This document shows, piece by piece, positions 1 to 6,530 of a DNA stretch of 18,728 bases. Origin of the DNA: an uncultured Burkholderiales Genera incertae sedis bacterium (lineage in GTDB: Bacteria; Pseudomonadota; Gammaproteobacteria; Burkholderiales; Eutrophovitaceae); contig CAJQMS010000141.1 of the NCBI GenBank assembly GCA_905479505.1, positions 1 to 18,728 of the forward strand, read 5' to 3'. Each line of letters opens with the position of its first letter. The first letter of the stretch is position 1. The notes beneath the pieces are model-generated. The model was not told where the DNA came from. It was given only the letters and a program-made list of their open reading frames with translations, and did no database searches. The position numbers and the translations under genes were made by a program.

Positions 1-75
1 GTCCGCTAAAGCTGATTGTGATGACACAACGGCTACAACAGTCGCTAGTATCGTTTGCAATAACTTACTTTTCAT
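1..75 (-). CDS. Exported protein, N-terminal fragment (signal peptide only)
   Basis: On the minus strand an ATG at 75-73 opens a frame that runs off the window start after 25 codons. The peptide begins MKSKLLQTILATVVAVV and continues SSQSALAD: a charged start, a hydrophobic core and an ALA cleavage site before Asp25, the pattern of a Sec signal peptide. A strong ribosome binding site (GGGGG) lies 7 bases before the ATG, which supports this start. The protein is therefore exported to the periplasm or beyond. Nothing of the mature part except its first residue is visible, so no function can be given. It diverges from the VOC gene at 487 across about 410 bases of spacer. Confidence 0.75.
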   Translation of the reverse strand, partial: MKSKLLQTILATVVAVVSSQSALAD

Positions 76-486
76 TGTTCTTCCCCCTGTTAAAGCTCTT
101 TTAAAAATTTTAGTCGATTAATAAGGCTTCACGTCTATCACCTAGAGAGAAGCTTGTATCTAATGCCAACAATTTCTTGGCTCACGCTTATATGATACTA
201 CGACATTTTGCAATTTTTAGGTTACTAAATTTGTGTATTTGTTATTTGTTTGATTGGTTTTGAAGACTAAAATTTTGTCTTCCGGCATATTGCCAGCGTT
301 GATTACTAGGAGCTGGCCGTGATTACATCAGAGGATAGCAACTGTGCGTTAATTTCGATTTGCATCATGAATTTTGAAAATTGAGTAAAATTCGATCATT
401 AAAACGTATAAATCATCAATTGAATAAACGTAACTTTACCCAAACGCCGTCGATGATATGGCTAGGGAATTAATATGGAGGAAGCC
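76..486. other. Non-coding spacer between divergent genes
   Basis: About 410 bases with no plausible gene in either direction. It must hold the promoters of the exported protein (minus) and the VOC gene (plus). It contains two adjacent inverted repeats at 262-294 and a smaller AT-rich one at 370-382 (AATTTT-G-AAAATT). A TATAAA at 407-412 is a possible plus-strand -10 box, but no good -35 box sits at normal distance (TTGAGT at 381 is 20 bases away). No tRNA-like or riboswitch-like fold was recognised. Confidence 0.6.
262..282. repeat. Near-perfect inverted repeat, possible operator
   Basis: GAAGAC at 262-267 and GTCTTC at 277-282 are exact reverse complements. The bases between them (T, then AAAATTTT) are themselves palindromic, so apart from one extra T the whole 21 bases read as one palindrome with 10-base arms. 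It is followed at once by a second small inverted repeat, GGCA-TAT-TGCC, at 284-294. It lies about 200 bases before each flanking gene start. There is no T-run, so it is not a terminator. A regulator binding site is an inference only. Confidence 0.4.
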
Positions 487-903
487 GTGAGTAACATATT
501 TCATTGCGCTGTAGAGGCGGGTAATTTAGATGAAACAGTTAAATTTTATACAGACATACTATTTTGTAAGACTGATAACTCTGAGGAGGGCAAGTGGGTC
601 GATATAGATTTTTGGGGAAATGAGCTAACTTTGCATTCGAGTACCCCGAGGTCGTCGGAGCACGGTGATCGGCACGACGTGGACATGGGTGCCGTTGTTG
701 TGCCGCATTTCGGTGTGCACCTTGAGCGAGACGTTTTTGAGAAAATCAAGAAAAGTGTGGAGGATACCGTTGGGTATCTAGATAAACCTTATACACGTTT
801 CGCTAATACTGAATATGAGCAGCAAACGTTTTTTGTAATGGATCCTAATTACAACGTACTCGAAATTAAATCATTAGCGAAGACACCCCCACCAGCCGAG
901 TAG
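487..903 (+). CDS. VOC-superfamily protein (glyoxalase/dioxygenase-like)
   Basis: A 138-residue single-module vicinal-oxygen-chelate protein. Family marks are the opening IFHCAVEAGNLDETVKFY, the central VPHFGVHLE and the closing FFVMDPNYNVLEIKS. Likely metal ligands are His6, His74 and Glu126, which match the usual His/His/Glu pattern. Members of this fold are isomerases, ring-cleaving dioxygenases or thiol-transfer resistance proteins; the substrate cannot be read from sequence and no signal peptide is seen, so it is probably cytoplasmic. Two starts compete: ATG 475 (AGGGA 6 bases upstream) and GTG 487 (GGAGG 5 bases upstream). GTG 487 was preferred because the stronger binding site precedes it and the resulting N-terminus fits the family. 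It converges on the DUF3460 gene through a shared terminator. Confidence 0.8.
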   Translation: MSNIFHCAVEAGNLDETVKFYTDILFCKTDNSEEGKWVDIDFWGNELTLHSSTPRSSEHGDRHDVDMGAVVVPHFGVHLERDVFEKIKKSVEDTVGYLDKPYTRFANTEYEQQTFFVMDPNYNVLEIKSLAKTPPPAE

Positions 904-1025
904 CAGCGTCGAACGGAGGTGCCGACTTAACAAATAAGGGCAGGTCATTTTCAAGGAATGCTCGATAGGCAAGCGTGCTTACTGATTAGCTATCGCACGT
1001 TAATGTTAGTGCTTTTCGTTTTGTA

Positions 1026-1064
1026 AAAAAGCCCTACGTATCAGTAGTATTCGTAGGGCTTTTT
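1026..1064. terminator. Bidirectional intrinsic terminator overlapping a coding end
   Basis: A perfect 13-base stem (AAAAAGCCCTACG at 1026-1038 and CGTAGGGCTTTTT at 1052-1064) with a 13-base loop. Each strand ends the stem in a run of T, so it can stop transcription from both sides: the VOC gene on plus and the DUF3460 gene on minus. The arm at 1052-1064 also encodes the Lys-Lys-Pro-Tyr-Glu near the C-terminus of the minus-strand gene, and that gene's stop codon lies in the loop. Confidence 0.85.
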
Positions 1065-1226
1065 GATGACTTGAGATTTCTCAAGCTCTGAGCGCTCTGA
1101 TAAATCTTGATCTCTATCCCACCAGATACTTCTGGCTTTGAGCTGTTTTTCACGCAGGTCGGGATTTTTCTTAAATAGTGATTTAATGAACGAAGTCGTA
1201 TCAGACTCGTATGGTTTTTTAGGCAT
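1041..1226 (-). CDS. DUF3460 family small protein
   Basis: A 61-residue, highly charged, soluble protein of unknown function. It fits the DUF3460 family pattern well: YESD near the start, a middle R-x-x-WWD block (Arg32 to Asp37 region) and a KPYEYY end, with the usual length of about 60 residues. The family is largely betaproteobacterial, which is one basis for the taxonomic guess. No ribosome binding site is visible upstream of the ATG at 1226; the leader is very AT-rich. It diverges from the oligopeptidase gene at 1303 with 76 bases between. Its last codons form one arm of an intrinsic terminator. The gene is likely real despite its size because the motif match is strong. Confidence 0.8.
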   Translation of the reverse strand: MPKKPYESDTTSFIKSLFKKNPDLREKQLKARSIWWDRDQDLSERSELEKSQVIKKPYEYY

Positions 1227-1302
1227 AAAAATTTATAATAATTTTAAAATTATCTATCAAACGAGTTCACATTATATGTCATGTGTCGGTTTATTTTAAA
1301 TT

Positions 1303-3348
1303 ATGAATAAGAAATCTTTACTACCCCCTATAGCAAGAAAAACATCCCATACTGAAACTGTGCATGGTGAGTTGCGTAATGATCCTTATCGGTGGCTACA
1401 TAGAAGGGACTCAAAGGAGGTTGAGGCCTATTTAAAATCTGAGAACATGTATACCGAGAAAATGATGGAACCCAGTCTCGATTTGCAGAAAGTATTGTTT
1501 AGCGAATTCATAAATCGGATAGAGGAGAGTGATGAGACCGTTCCATACATGGAGGGCGACTACTATTATTTTTCGAGAACGATAAAAGGGCAGCAGTATT
1601 CCATACTCTATCGGTCACAGAAAAAAAATAAAACTTCACCGGAGGTGGTTTTAGATCTCAATGAATTGTCTGATGGTGAGGCATATGCCAGTTTTGGCCA
1701 TATAGAGGTTTGTCCGAATTCCACTTTGGTGGCGTATTCGTTAGATTTTTCTGGGTTTCGTGATTTCGAATTGCGATTACTTTCAATGAGCGATCGTAAA
1801 AACGTTGATTTGCAACCGAACAACGTAAGATCTTTTGCTTGGGCCAATGACAGTCGTCACCTCTTTTTTGTGACAGAAAATAGCGCTAAACGACCTCACA
1901 AAGTTTGGCGCCAAAATGTTATATCGGGCGAACAATCTCTTGTCTATGAGGAAAGAGACCCGCTATATTCTGTGTCCGTTTCACGTTCACGAAGCGACAA
2001 ATATATTTTTTTTTATTCCCTTAGTACAACGACCAACGAGATTTCATACGTTTCGGCGGACGATCCGATACAGCCGTTACGTGTGTTCAATAAACGTCGA
2101 TCTGGCCATCAATATTATGTTGAGCATGGCGAGAACGGCTTTTATATTCAATCTAATAAAGACGCGATAAACTCAAGGGTGATGTTCACTTCTGAGAAGA
2201 AAACTCAGGAGAAATTTTGGTCAGAGTTAATTCCTCATCATTCAGATGTGGTAATCGATGATATTCAAGTGTTCAAGGGTTGGATCGTTATTGAAGAGCG
2301 ATTTCAAGGATTTATCCGTCTTCGCGTTCTTGATATTAGCGATGGATCAATGAGGCAAATTAATTTGCCAGAGAGCTTGTGTTCTGTATCTGAGTATCAC
2401 AATGAGCAGTTTGATAGTCACGAGTATCTTTTTGAGTATGAGTCATATCTTTCACCAGCATCGGTTTATTCGTACAACTTTAAAACATGTAAATTAAGGT
2501 TAATTAAGCAGGAAAAGGTTAAGCCATATTTCAAAAAATCTCTTTATTCCAGTGAGCTGATTGAAGTAAAAGTCGAAGACGGAACAACAGTCCCGGTTAC
2601 GATCGTTTATAAGCGCTCCAGTCGCTCAACTGGTGCTAGGCCAATGTTATTAAGCGGTTATGGGGCCTACGGCATTCCTAGTGACCCGTACTTCAGCACC
2701 CCGAGGCTTTCTTTGCTCGACAGAGGCGTTATCTTTGCCGTCGCTCACGTTCGAGGCGGGGGTGAGAGTGGTCGAGCCTGGCACGATAAGGGGAGGATGC
2801 TTCTCAAGCGAAATAGCTTTAACGATTTCATATCTTGCGCAAAACATTTGATATCTGCTGGATACACTGAGCCGAAAAAATTAATGATATCTGGAGGTAG
2901 TGCGGGTGGTTTATTGGTAACAGCCGTTGCCAATATGTCGCCTGAACTTTTTAATGGCGTAATCGCAGATGTTCCGTTTGTCGATGTCGTTAATACGATG
3001 TTGGATGAAAGCCTACCGCTAACGGTCGGAGAATACGAGGAGTGGGGAAATCCTCATAACAAACCTTACTACAGTTATATTAAGTCTTACTCACCATACG
3101 ATAACGTCAAAGCTCAAAACTATCCGACGATGCTTGTTCAAACATCACTCAACGACAGTCAGGTGATGTATTGGGAGCCAGCAAAATACGTTGCGCGCTT
3201 GCGCGAGTTAAAAACTGATTCGAGACCATTACTGTTGAAAGTTAATATGGAAGGCGGGCATGGCGGATCGTCTGGACGTTATGATTTTCTCAGGGAGATA
3301 GCGTTCGAATACTCTTTCATTTTAGGTGTTCTAGGTCTGGAGGAGTAA
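1303..3348 (+). CDS. ptrB: Oligopeptidase B (S9 prolyl oligopeptidase family)
   Basis: A 681-residue cytoplasmic serine peptidase that cuts short peptides after Arg or Lys. The N-terminal part (roughly 1-75 and the stretch to about 400) matches the beta-propeller that keeps out large substrates; the last 250 or so residues form the alpha/beta hydrolase domain. The catalytic triad is Ser533 in GGSAGG, Asp618 in SLNDSQV and His653 in EGGHGG, almost the numbering known for the E. coli enzyme. The stretch LDESLPLTVGEYEEWGNP carries the acidic residues that read a basic P1 side chain, which separates it from proline-specific relatives. No signal peptide is present. The start at 1303 has no clear ribosome binding site but fits the family N-terminus (PPIARK). 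It seems to be a single-gene unit. Confidence 0.93.
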   Translation: MNKKSLLPPIARKTSHTETVHGELRNDPYRWLHRRDSKEVEAYLKSENMYTEKMMEPSLDLQKVLFSEFINRIEESDETVPYMEGDYYYFSRTIKGQQYSILYRSQKKNKTSPEVVLDLNELSDGEAYASFGHIEVCPNSTLVAYSLDFSGFRDFELRLLSMSDRKNVDLQPNNVRSFAWANDSRHLFFVTENSAKRPHKVWRQNVISGEQSLVYEERDPLYSVSVSRSRSDKYIFFYSLSTTTNEISYVSADDPIQPLRVFNKRRSGHQYYVEHGENGFYIQSNKDAINSRVMFTSEKKTQEKFWSELIPHHSDVVIDDIQVFKGWIVIEERFQGFIRLRVLDISDGSMRQINLPESLCSVSEYHNEQFDSHEYLFEYESYLSPASVYSYNFKTCKLRLIKQEKVKPYFKKSLYSSELIEVKVEDGTTVPVTIVYKRSSRSTGARPMLLSGYGAYGIPSDPYFSTPRLSLLDRGVIFAVAHVRGGGESGRAWHDKGRMLLKRNSFNDFISCAKHLISAGYTEPKKLMISGGSAGGLLVTAVANMSPELFNGVIADVPFVDVVNTMLDESLPLTVGEYEEWGNPHNKPYYSYIKSYSPYDNVKAQNYPTMLVQTSLNDSQVMYWEPAKYVARLRELKTDSRPLLLKVNMEGGHGGSSGRYDFLREIAFEYSFILGVLGLEE

Positions 3349-3385
3349 AGTTAAGCTGGCGAGGCTAGCTTGTATGTGTGGATCT

Positions 3386-3400
3386 CTAAACAGCGTTTAG
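3386..3400. repeat. Inverted repeat abutting a -35 box
   Basis: CTAAAC-AGC-GTTTAG, with perfect 6-base arms and a 3-base centre, ends two bases before the TTGACA at 3402. There is no T-run after it, and its place just upstream of a promoter suggests a regulator binding site for the exported amidase gene rather than a terminator. The regulator is unknown. Confidence 0.45.
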
Positions 3401-3401
3401 C

Positions 3402-3430
3402 TTGACATTAGACAGGCTTAGGCACATATT
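3402..3430 (+). promoter_or_regulatory. Probable sigma70 promoter of the exported amidase
   Basis: A perfect -35 box TTGACA at 3402-3407 is followed after exactly 17 bases by CATATT at 3425-3430, a 4 of 6 match to the -10 consensus. Transcription would start near 3437, giving a leader of about 75 bases before the ATG at 3514. Confidence 0.5.
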
Positions 3431-3513
3431 TAAATCAGAAGTATTTAGGTGAAGATTTACTCGAATTAGATGAATAATATTGCATGTTAAATAGCACATT
3501 TTTTGGAGAAACC

Positions 3514-4767
3514 ATGAAAAAATTTACGGAAATGTTGCCAGTTGTATTGCTGGCTAGTGCGTTTTCGGTATCTGCTTATGCCGACACATCCGACGTAAAA
3601 ACGCAGTCAATTGTTGAAGTTAAGAAGCAAGGGGATCACTGCGTTGATGACCCAAATTGTATGAACCGTTATCACTACGCAATTCCACCGGTGGCACACG
3701 CCAAACCCGGACAGTTAATCCGATATGAAACAAGAGACGCTTTGGACTCAGATTTAACGATTAACTCTGAGCCAAAGGATGTGTTAGCTATCGATTTAAA
3801 TCTTGTGCATCCGATTACTGGGCCAGTTTATATTGAAGGAGCCAAGCGCGGTGATGTGGTCGCCGTCACCTTAATTGATATTGAGCCTGATGAGTATGGA
3901 TATACAACAATCGTCCCTGGCTTTGGATTTTTGAGAGACATGTACACGGAACCGTTTGTGGCGAATTGGAAAGTGAATCGAATGGAGGCGGTGTCAGATC
4001 AGCTTCCAGGTGTTCGAATTCCAATGAATGGATTTATGGGAACGGTCGGGACATTGCCCGGAAAACCTGAAGTTGAATCTTGGCTTGCGAGAGAGAATGC
4101 TTTGGGAGCTGCTGGAGGCATTGCCTTACCTCCGCAACCAACTGGAGCTAGACCTGCCGCCGTTTGTGGGCCAGATGGAACGCACAGTGCTGAGTGCTTA
4201 CGAACTATTCCACCGCGAGAAAACGGTGGAAATATGGACATCAAGCAAATGGTTGTTGGAACAACACTCCTTCTACCTTGTTACATTGATGGGTGCGGAC
4301 TATTTGTTGGAGACGTGCACTACGCGCAGGGAGATGGTGAGGTTGCTGGTACGGCCATTGAGGTCGGCGGCATAGTTACTGTCAAAACCGAAATAAGAAA
4401 AGGAATGGCCTCTATAATGAAATCAGGCCCTCACTTTGAGGGGGGATCGCAAATCAAAGCGTTAGAGCCAGATAAGTTTTACGCGACCATTGGTTACCCT
4501 ATCAAGGAGGCAGGAGCAGAATTACCTTATGTCAGTTATCTCGACTCAGAAAAGCTCACTCCTTTATCTAATTTATCGGAAGATTTAACTGCCGCAGCGC
4601 GATCTTCTCTCATCGAAATGATCAACTGGTTAGTCACTCAAAAGGGCTTCACCAGAGAGCAAGCTTACGTGATCACGAGTGTGGCCTGTGATATTAGGAT
4701 TGGAAATTTAGTGGACTTGCCGAACTATGCGGTATCTACTATCTGCCCACTAGAGATTTTTGATTAA
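3514..4767 (+). CDS. Exported acetamidase/formamidase family protein
   Basis: A 417-residue amidase of the FmdA/AmdA family, which hydrolyses formamide, acetamide or similar short amides to ammonia and the acid. Family blocks are PPRENGGNMDIK (233-244), GDVHYAQGDGEV (266-277, likely metal and active-site residues) and the C-terminal DIRIGNLVDLPN. The N-terminus is a Sec signal peptide, MKKFTEMLPVVLLASAF with cleavage after SAYA at 23, so it should act in the periplasm; many relatives are cytoplasmic. The mature part has eight Cys, six of them in close pairs (43/49, 218/228, 256/261), consistent with disulfides. The start at 3514 is preferred to the upstream ATG at 3484 because GGAG lies 5 bases before it and it gives a clean signal peptide. 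It is followed by an intrinsic terminator. Confidence 0.88.
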   Translation: MKKFTEMLPVVLLASAFSVSAYADTSDVKTQSIVEVKKQGDHCVDDPNCMNRYHYAIPPVAHAKPGQLIRYETRDALDSDLTINSEPKDVLAIDLNLVHPITGPVYIEGAKRGDVVAVTLIDIEPDEYGYTTIVPGFGFLRDMYTEPFVANWKVNRMEAVSDQLPGVRIPMNGFMGTVGTLPGKPEVESWLARENALGAAGGIALPPQPTGARPAAVCGPDGTHSAECLRTIPPRENGGNMDIKQMVVGTTLLLPCYIDGCGLFVGDVHYAQGDGEVAGTAIEVGGIVTVKTEIRKGMASIMKSGPHFEGGSQIKALEPDKFYATIGYPIKEAGAELPYVSYLDSEKLTPLSNLSEDLTAAARSSLIEMINWLVTQKGFTREQAYVITSVACDIRIGNLVDLPNYAVSTICPLEIFD

Positions 4768-4787
4768 AGCAAAAATTTTCTAATAAT
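4760..4787 (+). promoter_or_regulatory. Candidate promoter for the gene at 4834
   Basis: TTGATT at 4760-4765, a 16-base spacer and AATAAT at 4782-4787 (5 of 6 match to the -10 consensus). It straddles the stop codon of the amidase gene. Start of transcription would fall near 4794, inside the left arm of the terminator hairpin. The match is modest in AT-rich DNA and so uncertain. Confidence 0.35.
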
Positions 4788-4790
4788 CCC

Positions 4791-4822
4791 AATAGGGTGG
4801 TCTTGGGCCACCCTATTTTTTA
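4791..4822 (+). terminator. Intrinsic terminator of the amidase gene
   Basis: AATAGGGTGG at 4791-4800 pairs perfectly with CCACCCTATT at 4808-4817 around a 7-base loop, followed by further T residues to 4822. It starts 23 bases after the amidase stop and ends only about 11 bases before the next gene's ATG. Confidence 0.85.
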
Positions 4823-4833
4823 TTGGTCTAATC

Positions 4834-5409
4834 ATGAAAAAACGAACATTTTTAGCTAGCCTTACGGCGCTCCCCTTTTTGATGGGTCTCCGACAAGTTT
4901 TTGCTCATACGCCTTATCGACAGTGGAAAGTAATGAGGCAAAGGTATCTGTTGATCCATTCCTATCGTTCTAATCTAAAAACAGACGCTTATGCGGAGTT
5001 AATAACGGGCAAGTTAGCGAAAGATTTGCCTGATGCCCAGGCTCGAGTGGCAAGGGCCAGAGATGCACAAAGGGTTGGCAGTTTGATTACAACGGGACAG
5101 GCAATGCTTGCGGTGATGAATGTCACCGAAGCTAATCATCTGTATCGCGGAGATGGAGAATTTAAGGGTTTAAAGTCAGAGATGATAAGAACTCTCGTAC
5201 GAAGTGACGATCTTCTATTGATCTCCTCGGCGGATTTTCCTGCCGAACATGCATGGCTTGTTATGTCAGCGTTGATGCATAATGAGATGGAGTCGGATGA
5301 GACGTTTGAGTCTGCTGATACCTCTGACGACGCCTCGATTCCGATGCATTCCGGAGCGCTCGCATATACCGCCGGGATTAGTTTTGAATCTCTTAAGACG
5401 GGGCAATAA
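4834..5409 (+). CDS. Small exported protein, possibly TAXI/periplasmic-binding-like
   Basis: A 191-residue protein not firmly recognised. MKKRTFLASLTALPFL and a VFA cleavage site before His25 make a good export signal; the KRTFL start is reminiscent of a Tat signal but lacks the twin Arg. The mature part alternates helices and short strands. An IPMHSGALAY stretch (169-178) resembles the IPLHPGA-type block of TAXI solute-binding proteins, and residues 80-150 read like half of a periplasmic binding domain, but it is far shorter than a full TAXI protein (about 320). Residues 151-167 are an acidic Glu/Asp/Ser-rich linker. There is no ribosome binding site, and the start is only 11 bases past a terminator. 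Ligand and partner are unknown; its place beside an exported amidase may or may not be functional. Confidence 0.7.
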   Translation: MKKRTFLASLTALPFLMGLRQVFAHTPYRQWKVMRQRYLLIHSYRSNLKTDAYAELITGKLAKDLPDAQARVARARDAQRVGSLITTGQAMLAVMNVTEANHLYRGDGEFKGLKSEMIRTLVRSDDLLLISSADFPAEHAWLVMSALMHNEMESDETFESADTSDDASIPMHSGALAYTAGISFESLKTGQ

Positions 5410-5423
5410 CTCCGGGTAGTTAT
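5406..5423. repeat. Short inverted repeat spanning a stop codon
   Basis: ATAACT-ccgggt-AGTTAT, with perfect 6-base arms, overlaps the TAA stop of the preceding gene. There is no T-run, so it is at best a weak 3' end structure. Confidence 0.3.
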
Positions 5424-5486
5424 AGCTGATTAGGTTTAGTTAAATTTTGATATTGTGAACATTCAAACTCACGCATTAATGACCCT

Positions 5487-5522
5487 ATGCCGATAAAACT
5501 CTTTTTAAGATCGAAAGATTGA
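5487..5522 (+). CDS. Possible leader peptide (11 codons) before ltaE
   Basis: ATG at 5487 opens an 11-residue frame (MPIKLFLRSKD) whose TGA at 5520-5522 touches the ltaE ATG. Such an arrangement could couple translation to ltaE, which lacks a ribosome binding site, but the small frame has no binding site either. It may be chance. Confidence 0.2.
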   Translation: MPIKLFLRSKD

Positions 5523-6530
5523 ATGATTGATTTTCGAAGCGATACGGTTACTAAGCCCACGAATGATATGCGTGCGAAAATGTTGTCGGCACAAGTCGGT
5601 GACGATGTTTATGGTGAAGACCCAACGGTAAACGAGCTAGAAAAAGTAACAGCTAAGTGCATGGGAAAAGAGTCCGCAATATTTGTCTCAAGCGGAACGC
5701 AGAGTAACTTGCTAGCGTTGCTAGTGCATTGTGAGCGGGGAGATGAATATATCGTTGGCCAGCAGGGACATACTTACAAATACGAGGGTGGCGGTGCAGC
5801 GGTTTTCGGGAGCATTCAACCTCAGCCACTAGACTATGAGGGTAATGGAACGCTTGATCTAAATGCTGTGGCGGAGGCAATAAAGCCTGATGACCCGCAT
5901 TTTGCTCGCACAAAACTCTTGTGCTTGGAAAATACTCAGGCTGGTCAGCCGCTACCTCTTGATTATCTAAGCGAAGCGAGGAGTTTTTGTAATCGTCACA
6001 ATTTGTCTCTTCATCTTGATGGCGCTCGTTTGTTTAATGCAAGCGTCGCTCTTCGGGTTGACGTTCAAGTCATTACACAACATTTTGACACCGTATCAGT
6101 CTGTCTTTCGAAGGGCTTGGGAGCTCCGGTCGGATCTCTTTTATGTGGCCCAGTAGACCTTATTAAAAAGGCGCGGCGGTGGCGCAAGGTGTTAGGTGGA
6201 GGCATGCGACAAGCGGGTATCATAGCGGCGGCTGGAATACATGCGCTAGATTGTCATGTTAGTCGATTAGAGGCAGATCATGCTAGAGCTCGCTTAATAT
6301 GCGAAAAATTACGATCGCTTAATCATCCTGGTATGCAGATATCGGACGCGCAAACAAATATGGTGTTTATTTCATTTCATGATGTCGACGTGCATGCTAT
6401 CGCCTCAAGACTCAAGGAAAAAGATATTCTGATTACACCCGGGAAAAGAGTCCGTTTAGTTACTCACCTTGATTTAAATGACCAAGATGTTGAGTATTTT
6501 GTCTCAGAGTTTACAAAGGCGCTGGACTAG
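5523..6530 (+). CDS. ltaE: Low-specificity L-threonine aldolase
   Basis: A 335-residue cytoplasmic PLP enzyme that splits L-threonine and L-allo-threonine to glycine and acetaldehyde. It opens with the family signature MIDFRSDTVTKPT and GDDVYGEDPTVNELE. The PLP-binding Lys is Lys197 in CLSKGLGAPVGS, the same number as in the E. coli enzyme, and LHLDGARLFNA holds the Asp that pairs with the pyridine ring. Length is typical. No ribosome binding site is clear; an 11-codon open frame in phase with the gene (5487-5522) ends with TGA directly abutting the ATG. Its stop codon shares the palindrome CTAG with that of the facing FrnE-like gene, so there is no terminator between them. Confidence 0.93.
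   Translation: MIDFRSDTVTKPTNDMRAKMLSAQVGDDVYGEDPTVNELEKVTAKCMGKESAIFVSSGTQSNLLALLVHCERGDEYIVGQQGHTYKYEGGGAAVFGSIQPQPLDYEGNGTLDLNAVAEAIKPDDPHFARTKLLCLENTQAGQPLPLDYLSEARSFCNRHNLSLHLDGARLFNASVALRVDVQVITQHFDTVSVCLSKGLGAPVGSLLCGPVDLIKKARRWRKVLGGGMRQAGIIAAAGIHALDCHVSRLEADHARARLICEKLRSLNHPGMQISDAQTNMVFISFHDVDVHAIASRLKEKDILITPGKRVRLVTHLDLNDQDVEYFVSEFTKALD

Noticed and set aside
1916..2170. An 84-codon plus-strand frame inside ptrB
   Set aside because: Out-of-phase shadow of the oligopeptidase gene, with no ribosome binding site and no recognisable motif.
3353..3371. AAGCT/AGCTT hairpin after ptrB as a terminator
   Set aside because: Five-base stem with no T-run; too weak to call.
3484..3513. Ten-residue N-terminal extension of the exported amidase
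   Set aside because: GGAG sits correctly for the ATG at 3514, and the extension would place polar residues before the signal peptide.
4028..4375. A 115-codon plus-strand frame inside the amidase gene
   Set aside because: It overlaps the conserved PPRENGGNMDIK and GDVHYAQGDGEV coding region in another phase; chance frame.
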